DNA from: Pseudomonadota bacterium
Lineage (GTDB): Bacteria; Pseudomonadota; Alphaproteobacteria; Rs-D84
Direction: 5' to 3'
Assembly (NCBI GenBank): GCA_023402015.1
Contig: JAEXCU010000003.1
Location: 1 to 43,442 of the forward strand
DNA length: 43,442 nt
The position numbers and the translations under genes were made by a program. The notes under the pieces were generated by a model that saw nothing but the letters and a program-made list of their open reading frames with translations, was not told the DNA's origin and made no database searches. Shown here piece after piece: positions 1-7,124 of this stretch. How positions within the stretch are numbered: position 1 is the first letter of the stretch; the number at the start of each line of letters is the position of its first letter.

Positions 1-137
1 TCCAGCCCGACACATTGAGAATAGTCTTTACCACAGCGATCATCAGATTGTAAACATTGTTTAACCTCAGTAGTGCAGGAATCCACGCGCATAGATGCCA
101 ATCGCGCTACTACGTATTCCCAGATGAAATATTGAAA
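1..137 (-). pseudogene. 5'-truncated fragment of a large Cys-rich exported protein (paralogue of the 33023-35482 product)
   Basis: The minus strand is open from 137 to the window edge. It reads IWEYVVARLASMRVD, then a stretch with CTTEVKQCLQSDDRCG and KDYSQCVGL. This matches residues about 419-463 of the protein at 33023-35482 (IWGYVVDKLAAMRVDAC, EVKDCFTADTRCGSDFSNC), with the Cys spacing kept exactly. An in-frame TAA at 138-140, which is the stop of the neighbouring gene, lies directly upstream, and there is no start codon or signal peptide, so the N-terminal half is missing. Nucleotide identity to the intact paralogue looks much lower than protein similarity, and codon choice differs from the rest of the window (act, tct and gta are frequent). 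It may be a decayed duplicate or an assembly join. The C-terminal side lies beyond the window. Confidence 0.7.
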
Positions 138-1166
138 TTATTCAGGTAATTGGTTCAGTTCTGTAATAACTGTGATTCCGTCAGATTCCCATTTGGCACG
201 ACGTGCGTCCAAATCCAATATGTTTGTTTCGGCCAAATATAAGACTGGACGCACGTTGTGCCCGCCGGCGGCGGCCATCAGGCGCGCCGACGGCGCGGAT
301 TTTTGCCGGTCCGCCGCAAACCAATCGTTATCATCCGCAACCCAGAATTCTGGGTCATCATGAACCGCAATGGCAAATTTGTCTGTAATAATTATGTCTT
401 GGTCGGTTTCCACAATTCTATGATTATGTGATGTCAGATAATCCATCAGCGAATTATTTGGTGTGTCTGTTTTCGGTGGTGTGGTGGCATCAGAAATTTG
501 CGATGCAGGTTCATCAAAATTTATTTCTGTGAAAACCGGGGCCGATACGTTCAATAAATCTTCGCCGCCCATATTATCCGATGTGGCGTCTGGCCCCAGG
601 TCAAAATCCGTTGGTAATGGTAAACTGTCTGCGGCAACCAATTCTGGTACCGGTTCTGATACTTTATTTTCCGTTATTGTTGAATTTGTGGTCGGTGCCG
701 GAATAGAATCTGAATTGAACGCAGAAACTGGTGGTGGGCATGCATGCTGGCGTGCGCGAATATATGCGCCGCGCATTTCACGGGGCAGGTGGTCCGGCAT
801 TGTCGCGACATCGGGCTGGGCCGTTGTGGGCGCAGCGGTATCAGATTCTGATTTTTCTGCCGCGGCCGGTTTTTCTGTAATTTTTTGGAAAATTTTTGGA
901 ATCGGTATTTTAAACAACGGTGCGTTGGCTCGTACAATAATCGTTGTTGTCGCAATATAAATGGGCAGGGCGGCCAGGATTAAAATACCAAAAACAAATC
1001 CGGCAAAGCCATGTAATTCTGCATGCGCCAGACGAACCCACTTTGCAACAGAAAACATATTAAAATTAAACATGCCGCGCAAAATTGCCCACATAACAAA
1101 GATGTACGCCACGGTCCAAATGACGGCATATTTGTTGCTTTTAAAAAAATCCAAGATTTTCTTCAT
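138..1166 (-). CDS. hypothetical inner-membrane protein with two TM segments and a cytosolic C-terminal domain
   Basis: This 342-aa protein is not recognised. It starts MKKILDFFKSNKYAV and has two hydrophobic segments near the N-terminus (about residues 14-32 and 50-78). A long acidic, Pro/Thr-rich linker (about 100-245) follows, then a compact C-terminal domain of about 95 residues with HDDPEFWVADDNDWF and RPVLYLAETNILDLDARR. I chose ATG 1166 over TTG 1184: a TTGACA/TATAAT promoter lies directly upstream, its -10 ends 7 nt before ATG 1166, and there is no Shine-Dalgarno sequence. The mRNA is therefore probably leaderless. The C-terminal domain might be a nuclease-like or protein-interaction fold, but I see no diagnostic motif. 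The TAA stop is followed at once, in frame, by the Cys-rich fragment at 1-137. Confidence 0.75.
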   Translation of the reverse strand: MKKILDFFKSNKYAVIWTVAYIFVMWAILRGMFNFNMFSVAKWVRLAHAELHGFAGFVFGILILAALPIYIATTTIIVRANAPLFKIPIPKIFQKITEKPAAAEKSESDTAAPTTAQPDVATMPDHLPREMRGAYIRARQHACPPPVSAFNSDSIPAPTTNSTITENKVSEPVPELVAADSLPLPTDFDLGPDATSDNMGGEDLLNVSAPVFTEINFDEPASQISDATTPPKTDTPNNSLMDYLTSHNHRIVETDQDIIITDKFAIAVHDDPEFWVADDNDWFAADRQKSAPSARLMAAAGGHNVRPVLYLAETNILDLDARRAKWESDGITVITELNQLPE

Positions 1167-1173
1167 TAATAAA

Positions 1174-1201
1174 ATTATAGACAATATATACGTTTTGTCA
1201 A
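1174..1201 (-). promoter_or_regulatory. sigma-70-type promoter of the 138-1166 gene (leaderless start)
   Basis: On the minus strand TTGACA (1196-1201) and TATAAT (1174-1179) are separated by 16 bp; both hexamers are perfect consensus. Only 7 nt separate the -10 from ATG 1166, so transcription should begin at or next to the start codon. Confidence 0.7.
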
Positions 1202-1347
1202 GAATATATTCTTATTTCTGATATTGTTTTTTGTGATGATGTTGCGTTGTTTTTGGGGATAATTTTATACGAATGTTTGTCTAAAAAAGACTTTTTTTTA
1301 TATCGTTTTTATGGCATAATTAATCAATAAACAAGGGGGAGTTTTTC

Positions 1348-3447
1348 ATGCATAATTTGCTGAAAATATTTGGTATGTCGGTCGCCAGTGTTGGTTTGTT
1401 TGCCTTGTGCGGCCCGGTTTCTGCGGCACAAAGTGCAGGTCGCGCGGCGTATAATGTTCGTTCTGGGGTTTCTGTGTCTTCATCGCCATCGTCCCAGCGT
1501 ATGCCCACAATGCCAACTTTGCCGGGAAACGCAATTGGAAATTTATCCCCAAATTTGCCGACAACCGGTGGAAATGGTGGTGGAACTGTGAATCCGCCAA
1601 ACCCGCCTCAGCCCCAGCCGGACTGTGCCGATGGGGGTGTAAAAAATTCCGATTATGGGATTGAAAATTGCATGAATGACATTTTGTCGTGCGTTAATAA
1701 TGGTGCGTTGCCGGGTGGATTAAACGATTTGTTTAACGAAGATTTACGCAATTCTATTGTTAATGGTATGGGATTGTGCACTGTTCAGGTCCAGAAATGC
1801 ATAACAGATGTGCGTGTGGATTGTGCCAACGTGTATCGCAGTGCGGCCGATGTTTGGATTGACTTTAACGCACGTCGGGTTCAACCGGAATATTATAATT
1901 TTGTTCTGCGTAAAACGGGACTGACCCCGAACCAGGCGGAAAACACATGTTGGTTGTTGGATAAAAACACATATGGTTCTTCGTTTGATGCGGTTTCAAA
2001 TGACGGTGGTGTAACGGCCGAATACAATCAAAATGTTGGTGCATATAATGGTCGCCAGGGAAATGTTTTAATTAAAACCAACCCCCAGGGTGTTCAGGTA
2101 AATAATAATAACAACGGTGTTGACGGCCAGCGTGGACATTACGCCCGTTGGGATGCAACAACGGCAACATGTTATCTGCGCGTGGCGGCATATAACAAAG
2201 ACAGTCATATTAAAAACAGTTGGCTGTTTGGCGCATTGGGCGATGACAAACCGGCCGAGGTATGGCGCGCCGCCGGTGAAACATTTACATGCAACAAAGA
2301 CCTGTTTGGATTTTCACTGATGAACCAAACCAGCACAGCCGCCGTTGTCGGTGTTGGTGGTGGTACGGTTTTGGGCGTTGGTGTTGGTGCAATTGCCGGC
2401 CATGGCAAACGTGATTTTGATTGCAGCAATGATGGCCAACGCAAGAAATTAACCGAAGAATTGCGTTCCATTGGCAACGTCGCCATTTTGAATGAATATC
2501 TGGACCCCAGCAACAGAATTGCAACCGCCGGTGGTACATTAAGCGCAGAACAATGCGAAGACATTGTCAATTTGTACAACGTTTACCGCCAGGTAGATAC
2601 CGCATTGGATGATTGTCTGGAATCCGAAATTGATTCTAAAACCATGATTGAAATCAAATGGGATGTAATGATTCCCGAAGATGGTTTGGAAAATTATTTG
2701 GCACGTGTTGCACCGTCTTGCACAGGTCGCAATTTTACAACATCACAGCAATGCGCGAATTATCTGATGAATTCTTGTCGTGATGCAGGTATGACGGCAG
2801 ATGCGTGCATTGAACATCTGATGCGCCAGGGTGTCAGCCCAGATGTGTTAAGTATTAAAACAGAAGTATCTGGCAACTGCACATTTAAACCAATTAATTT
2901 GGCCAAGCGCGACGGTATGGATATTTATTGTACCGCACAATCTGGTTGCGTTGATTCCAAAGAAATGCGCAAACAGACAGACCGTTTGGGACGTGTGCTG
3001 AAAAATATTGAAATATTACAGGGTGAAAAATCCAATATGGGCAAAAGCATCGGTATTGGTGCGGCCGCAGGCGCCGGCGCGGGTGGATTGGCCACGGCGA
3101 TAACCGCATTTGTTGAACGCAACAATATTAATTGCCGTATTGGCGATGGTCTGGACCAGGTTGGATTTGGCAAATCGTATTCTATTGGTTCACTGAAAGA
3201 TTTTTACGTGAAATGGAATCTGCGTTTGCCCGATACCATTACGCCAACACCACATGTTGTTGATTGTGATTCATGGAAACGGACATGTGCAACATTGGTT
3301 GATTTGAATCAATGCAAGGCGGCGCAAATAAATTATAAACCGGCCGATGCAACCACAACAACATTGGTCAGTTCTGCATGCATCCCGTCGGGCAGTACGT
3401 GCATAGAAAACTATCCGGTTGCCAAATCACATGGCGCATGTAAATAA
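1348..3447 (+). CDS. large Cys-rich exported protein with two glycine-zipper segments
   Basis: This 699-aa protein has a clear signal peptide (basic start, hydrophobic core SVASVGLFALCG, cleavage after VSA near residue 26). A Ser/Pro/Gly-rich low-complexity stretch to about residue 90 follows, then a long domain with more than 25 cysteines. Two Gly/Ala-rich hydrophobic segments resembling glycine-zipper hairpins lie at about 330-355 and 568-590. The first follows a TFTCNKDLFGF motif that recurs as TFDCNQNWFG before a similar segment in the 7125-8939 product, so the two appear related. RBS AGGGGGAG lies 7 nt before the ATG. A strong terminator follows at 3473-3497. I do not recognise the family. 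Export and many paired Cys point to a disulfide-stabilised envelope or surface protein; this is inference. Confidence 0.8.
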   Translation: MHNLLKIFGMSVASVGLFALCGPVSAAQSAGRAAYNVRSGVSVSSSPSSQRMPTMPTLPGNAIGNLSPNLPTTGGNGGGTVNPPNPPQPQPDCADGGVKNSDYGIENCMNDILSCVNNGALPGGLNDLFNEDLRNSIVNGMGLCTVQVQKCITDVRVDCANVYRSAADVWIDFNARRVQPEYYNFVLRKTGLTPNQAENTCWLLDKNTYGSSFDAVSNDGGVTAEYNQNVGAYNGRQGNVLIKTNPQGVQVNNNNNGVDGQRGHYARWDATTATCYLRVAAYNKDSHIKNSWLFGALGDDKPAEVWRAAGETFTCNKDLFGFSLMNQTSTAAVVGVGGGTVLGVGVGAIAGHGKRDFDCSNDGQRKKLTEELRSIGNVAILNEYLDPSNRIATAGGTLSAEQCEDIVNLYNVYRQVDTALDDCLESEIDSKTMIEIKWDVMIPEDGLENYLARVAPSCTGRNFTTSQQCANYLMNSCRDAGMTADACIEHLMRQGVSPDVLSIKTEVSGNCTFKPINLAKRDGMDIYCTAQSGCVDSKEMRKQTDRLGRVLKNIEILQGEKSNMGKSIGIGAAAGAGAGGLATAITAFVERNNINCRIGDGLDQVGFGKSYSIGSLKDFYVKWNLRLPDTITPTPHVVDCDSWKRTCATLVDLNQCKAAQINYKPADATTTTLVSSACIPSGSTCIENYPVAKSHGACK

Positions 3448-3472
3448 GAATGTTTGTTGTATGTTCTCTGTA

Positions 3473-3498
3473 ATCCCCGCGGTGGCGGGGATTTTTTC
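3473..3498 (+). terminator. Rho-independent terminator of the 1348-3447 gene
   Basis: Perfect hairpin ATCCCCGC-GGTG-GCGGGGAT followed by a T run, 25 nt after the stop codon. Confidence 0.85.
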
Positions 3499-3576
3499 GT
3501 GATACGTTGTTCGTGATACGATTTATATTCTCTTTCATTGCCAGGCATGTCGGTACCGTGGCAATATATAACTTTT

Positions 3577-3703
3577 TGTCATTGCGAGGGAATGCAACGG
3601 ACCGCGGCAATCAAGTTAATTATTTAATTATGTTGTTTTATTTATAGATTGCCACGCGGCACTTCGTTTGCTCGCAATGACAGAGTAGATAATTCGCACG
3701 CCC
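3577..3703. repeat. dispersed palindromic repeat, copy 1
   Basis: The element is bounded by TGTCATTGCGAG and CTCGCAATGACA in inverted orientation, with inner inverted parts CAATC and GATTG around an AT-rich centre (ttatttaattatg). It continues with agataattcgcacgccc. Copy 2 at 4475-4590 has the same ends, centre and tail. It has the form of a REP/MITE-like non-autonomous palindrome, with no coding capacity. Confidence 0.8.
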
Positions 3704-3753
3704 ATCTTTGTCATGCCAACGTCTATTATTTGTCCTTCCCACCTTTCCTCCCT

Positions 3754-3783
3754 TGTCATTCCCGCGTAGGCGGGAATAGGGTC
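3754..3783. repeat. short REP-like palindrome
   Basis: GTCATTCCCGCGTAGGCGGGAAT forms a perfect stem (ATTCCCGC/GCGGGAAT) with a four-base loop. It is a different repeat type from the TCATTGCGAG element but lies in the same gene-free block. Confidence 0.65.
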
Positions 3784-3841
3784 TTTTGTATCATTTATTA
3801 ATGAAAATACTAAATTATAAAGATGAAGAAATTTTATAGTC

Positions 3842-3910
3842 CCCATTCCTGCCTTATCCACCCCATAAAAACATGCGTTTGTATGGGGACCCCGGGCGCA
3901 GGAATGACAA
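3842..3910. repeat. REP-like imperfect palindrome
   Basis: CCATTCCTGC at the left and GCAGGAATGACA at the right form an inverted repeat around an inner inverted pair CCCCATA...TATGGGG. This gives a nested palindrome of about 70 bp. No coding signal is visible. Confidence 0.5.
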
Positions 3911-4108
3911 GGGTGATGAATGCAGGTGGGGACAATGCCTTAGTTGTGTTTTGTGCACCGTATTTAATTGTCCCCATAAAAAAGTGCGGGGCAGGAAAAG
4001 AAACAATTTGCTGATTAAGAGTCTGACCAAACCCCGCATAGGCTGGGAAATCAGGCAACGAAGTATTTCTGTTATTCTGTTTCTTTCAGTTGTGCCCGTA
4101 TTTCCCAA

Positions 4109-4340
4109 TGAAAAGACCGCCCAGAGAAGATGGCGGTCGGGGGTTAACAAATCATATACAACAATGACCTTGTGGCTTTCGGACGAATCCTGTTTTATGA
4201 CCACAACACCCCGACCGTTAAGTACGGGGATATAACGGTGCGAATGGCACCGATTACACCAGATAACGATGCTTTCGCACCGGTTGTATATGGGCTTGTT
4301 AAGGCCCCGAACCCACATCGCTGTGAATTCCCGTATATTA
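4109..4340 (-). ncRNA. orphan type I structured leader RNA
   Basis: Read on the minus strand, this has the landmarks of the three intact type I leaders. These are GTGGGTTCGGGGCC near the 5' side, a central GGTCGGGG, an inner hairpin with CATAAAACAGG...CCGAAAG, AGGTCAT...ATGAT, then CCCCCGACCGCC and a GACCGCC/GGCGGTC hairpin followed by TTTT (4111-4138). GGTCGGGG can pair with CCCCGACC over 8 bp. The usual 5' start GAATCCAAAGGGA is not preserved, no well-spaced promoter is seen, and no gene for an exported protein follows. The structure is retained, but the copy looks detached from its target gene. Confidence 0.65.
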
Positions 4341-4394
4341 TACACGAATCCTGGAAACAATTCCATTAAAATATGATTTAATTGTTGCCAGGGC

Positions 4395-4460
4395 CGGATT
4401 GCCGTCCGTCCACACTTTGTGTGGCCGCGACAGGTGCGCCCGTAATGACAGAGTAGATAT
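4395..4460. repeat. partial dispersed repeat
   Basis: The sequence GGATTGCCGTCC...GTAATGACAGAGTAGAT resembles the right half of the TCATTGCGAG palindrome (GATTGCC...GCAATGACAGAGTAGAT). It lacks the left half. Confidence 0.45.
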
Positions 4461-4474
4461 GTTTTGGTCCCCCT

Positions 4475-4590
4475 TGTCATTGCGAACGTAGTGAAGCAAT
4501 CCAGTTATTTAATGAACTATGCTGCTTTATTTATGGATTGCCACGGGACTGGCGTCCCTCGCAATGACAGGGAAGATAATTCGCACGCCC
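4475..4590. repeat. dispersed palindromic repeat, copy 2
   Basis: TGTCATTGCGAACGTAGTGA at the left and CTCGCAATGACAGG at the right, with inner GCAATCC and GGATTGCC around ttatttaatgaactatgc. The tail agataattcgcacgcccc is shared with copy 1 at 3577-3703. Confidence 0.8.
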
Positions 4591-4659
4591 CTTTGTCGCT
4601 GGGCACTTTGTGTCTGCGCGCATCTGCGACATGTCTTTGGTATCATGTATCAGGCATTA

Positions 4660-4683
4660 TAAAAAACGCCCCAAATTGGGGCG
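4660..4683 (-). terminator. Rho-independent terminator of the 9803-4691 operon
   Basis: On the minus strand CGCCCC-AATTT-GGGGCG is followed by a run of six T, just past the stop codon at 4691. Confidence 0.85.
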
Positions 4684-4690
4684 GGGGAAA

Positions 4691-7120
4691 TTATGCGTTG
4701 CACTGATTATCGGAAAAATTAATTTCAACCTTGCGACAATCGGGTTGATTGCCGGCGGCCTGGCATTCATTATCCGCCATGCCGGATGTTGTAATATTTC
4801 CCGCGTTCAGTCCATTGCTGACCAATGCGTTTTTAACCGCATTGGCACGATCCAACGATAATTTTTTGTTTAATGTTTGTGAACCCGTTTTATCTGTGTG
4901 TCCAACAACGTTTATACAATACGCAGTGTTGGTGCCAACCGCCTGTTGAACGCGGCCCGCAAAGTTCGCGATTTTTTGTACAGCGTCCGTTGTTAATGTT
5001 GATTTACCCAGTGCGAACAGATTTTTGGTTTGCAATACAATTTTTTCCGGAACCGCGTTTGTCGGAATTATCGCCGCCAATGGGTTTGCCGGTGGTGTTT
5101 GGGTACGTTTTTCCGTGCACAGACCGTTTGCCGCAATTTCATGCGTATTGGTCGGGCATTGACAATTTTTGCCATTTTCGGTCAGTGTGTATCCGTTTAT
5201 GCATGAACAATTACCGGTTGCCGTATCAACACGAATATTTGCATCGGTGGTATCGCACTTGGGCGGCACAGTTGATGCCGTGCATTTATTATCATCCCCG
5301 GGTACCATTCCGTCGGGACAATCACAGACGCCGTTCTTGGCAATCTTGTCGCCGGGGCAAATATCGCACACATTTGTGTTGGTATTGTAAACCATTTTTG
5401 CATTTGTGCAGACACAATTTGGATATGTGCCGGTGGTTTCATTCGGGCATTTTGCGCCGCGTTCCTGGTCGGGCAGGCCGGCAATATCCGTTTGCAATGT
5501 TTTCAGTGCTTCGTATCTTTTATTGATTTCATCACTTTTGTTTTGCTTTTTCTGGCCAGAATTAACGGCCACGTTTGCAATCAGTGAACCGGCCGCGCCA
5601 ATACCCGCAACGGTTGCGCCGGTTTTTAATTTTGATGCGGTGTCTGATTTTTGTTTGGCCCATTCGGCGGCATCGGCACTGGTTTCGTCCATTAATGCGC
5701 GCGCAACGGATGTGTATGCACCGTCAGTCTTGCCCAGTGATACGTTGTCGTACAGGCCGGTATCCGCCTTGTCTACAATGGTTTCGGATTCTATGCCCGC
5801 TGACATACCCAATGCCTGTTTACGAATTTTCAAATCGGCCGCCAACTGGGTGTATTCGGTATATAACGGCAACAATTGATTGCCGCCCGGTAATTCAATA
5901 TTTGTTTCGCCACCTGTAATATTTCTGCCCTGGCCAAAGTCGCATTTAAATGTTGCCAGATATGCGGCCATATCACGTTCGGCATCTTCGTCTGCATTTT
6001 GTTCGGCCATGGCGGATGCCAATTGCATACCACCGATTCCGGTTGCGCCAATACCGGCGGCGCCAATTAATTTGTTGGCGGTGGATTGTTCTTTGTCCTT
6101 CATTGCCTGGGCATTGTCGCGCAGTTCCGCAATTTTCTTTTCAGAATCCGCCTGGGATAATTTGGGTTGCGGTTTTTCTGTACATGATAATTTATCTGCA
6201 CTGATGTTATATCCGTCCTGGCATTCGTCTATGATGCAAATTTCAGATTGTTTTTCCGTATTAAATTCACGGTGTGCAGATTTTGCGTTTTCAGGCATTG
6301 GGTTGCAGTTCCCGCCCACGGCAACGCATTTACCACCACTGACGTCAAAACCTGGTTCGCATTCTGTTGCCTGGCATACGCCGCGCTTTAATTCGCCCTT
6401 GGTTGCGTTTGGTATTGCCTTTAATTGTTGTTCGGAACATGGGCCATCACTGTGGTCGCATGCAGTGCCGGCATCGTTTGGCATGTATCCGTCATTACAT
6501 TTTTTTATTACACATTTTAACGCGTTGTTTTCCCATTTGTATTTTGCGGTTTTGGCATTTGCATCATTGGATTTGCAATCCCGGCCGTCTTGGTCAATAC
6601 AATCTGTTTTATCTGCATTCATAACATATCGCGGCCCATCACATTTCAATTGGATGCATGTGCCGGCCTGTTTGTCCAATTTGTACCCAGATTCGCATTT
6701 GCTGGGGACACAATGTATACCATTGCCACCCGGATTTTGTGCCGTTTTGCCCGCGGTTGCGTGCGCCGCAGATAATTCAGATGCATTGCAATCGCGACTG
6801 GTCCATTTTGCAGATACAACAACCTCGTCCATTTGGGCCGAGTCTTCTTGCATTTTAATATTCAGATTTGTGCCCGGGGACATGGTTTGTTTTTTATAAC
6901 CGATGTATGATATTTCAATTTGGGCCCCGGTTGGAAAGTTGGTTGCGGTAAATTTACCATTTAAATCCGTTGTGGTGCCAACACCCGATGTACCAACCGG
7001 TGTAATGGTTGCACCAATTAATGGTTCATTATTTTCATCCAGAACGGTACCCGAAATCATATCGGCCATTGCCGGAATCGTAAATAAAACAGTAAAGATG
7101 CAAGTTAATATTTTTTTCAT
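4691..7120 (-). CDS. exported mosaic protein: CarboxypepD-reg-like domain, Cys-rich modules, glycine-rich block, OmpA domain
   Basis: The protein has 809 aa. A signal peptide (cleavage after AMA, about residue 19) is followed by a carboxypeptidase-regulatory-like domain (about 21-95: ISGTVLDENNEPLIGATI and EISYIGYKKQTM) of the kind found at the N-terminus of Bacteroidota SusC/TonB-dependent receptors. Cys-rich modules with CxxGY motifs occupy about 108-310. Residues about 325-532 contain two glycine-rich hydrophobic segments and are nearly identical in parts to the 41842-43236 product. More Cys-rich modules follow, then a C-terminal OmpA domain (about 690-805) with the peptidoglycan-binding signature VGHTDKTGSQ...LSLDRANAV. 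It probably sits in the periplasm or outer membrane, anchored to peptidoglycan. It is the last gene of a three-gene operon, 4 nt after the 7125 stop. The CarboxypepD-reg domain suggests transfer from or convergence with Bacteroidota. Confidence 0.85.
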   Translation of the reverse strand: MKKILTCIFTVLFTIPAMADMISGTVLDENNEPLIGATITPVGTSGVGTTTDLNGKFTATNFPTGAQIEISYIGYKKQTMSPGTNLNIKMQEDSAQMDEVVVSAKWTSRDCNASELSAAHATAGKTAQNPGGNGIHCVPSKCESGYKLDKQAGTCIQLKCDGPRYVMNADKTDCIDQDGRDCKSNDANAKTAKYKWENNALKCVIKKCNDGYMPNDAGTACDHSDGPCSEQQLKAIPNATKGELKRGVCQATECEPGFDVSGGKCVAVGGNCNPMPENAKSAHREFNTEKQSEICIIDECQDGYNISADKLSCTEKPQPKLSQADSEKKIAELRDNAQAMKDKEQSTANKLIGAAGIGATGIGGMQLASAMAEQNADEDAERDMAAYLATFKCDFGQGRNITGGETNIELPGGNQLLPLYTEYTQLAADLKIRKQALGMSAGIESETIVDKADTGLYDNVSLGKTDGAYTSVARALMDETSADAAEWAKQKSDTASKLKTGATVAGIGAAGSLIANVAVNSGQKKQNKSDEINKRYEALKTLQTDIAGLPDQERGAKCPNETTGTYPNCVCTNAKMVYNTNTNVCDICPGDKIAKNGVCDCPDGMVPGDDNKCTASTVPPKCDTTDANIRVDTATGNCSCINGYTLTENGKNCQCPTNTHEIAANGLCTEKRTQTPPANPLAAIIPTNAVPEKIVLQTKNLFALGKSTLTTDAVQKIANFAGRVQQAVGTNTAYCINVVGHTDKTGSQTLNKKLSLDRANAVKNALVSNGLNAGNITTSGMADNECQAAGNQPDCRKVEINFSDNQCNA

Positions 7121-7124
7121 TTTT

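Larger units (their letters stand above)
3448..4690. other. 1.24-kb gene-free, repeat-rich intergenic region
   Basis: Open frames here lack ribosome-binding sites, cross palindromes and have no recognisable protein features, so I call no gene. The region holds a terminator, at least four palindromic REP-like elements (3577-3703, 3754-3783, 3842-3910, 4475-4590), a short direct repeat TTCGTGATACG near 3498-3525, a partial repeat near 4395-4460, an orphan type I leader RNA on the minus strand (4109-4340) and the terminator of the 4691-7120 gene. It looks like an insertion-prone site where a gene once controlled by the orphan leader may have been lost. Confidence 0.7.

Noticed and set aside
3834..4480. 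Open frames in the repeat-rich gap, the longest about 208 codons on the minus strand
   Set aside because: They run through palindromes and the orphan leader, lack RBS and signal features, and have biased low-complexity composition.
5880..6899. Long plus-strand open frames antisense to the Cys-rich operon (also 7144-7971)
   Set aside because: They are shadows caused by strong codon bias in the real minus-strand genes and have no RBS or recognisable domain.
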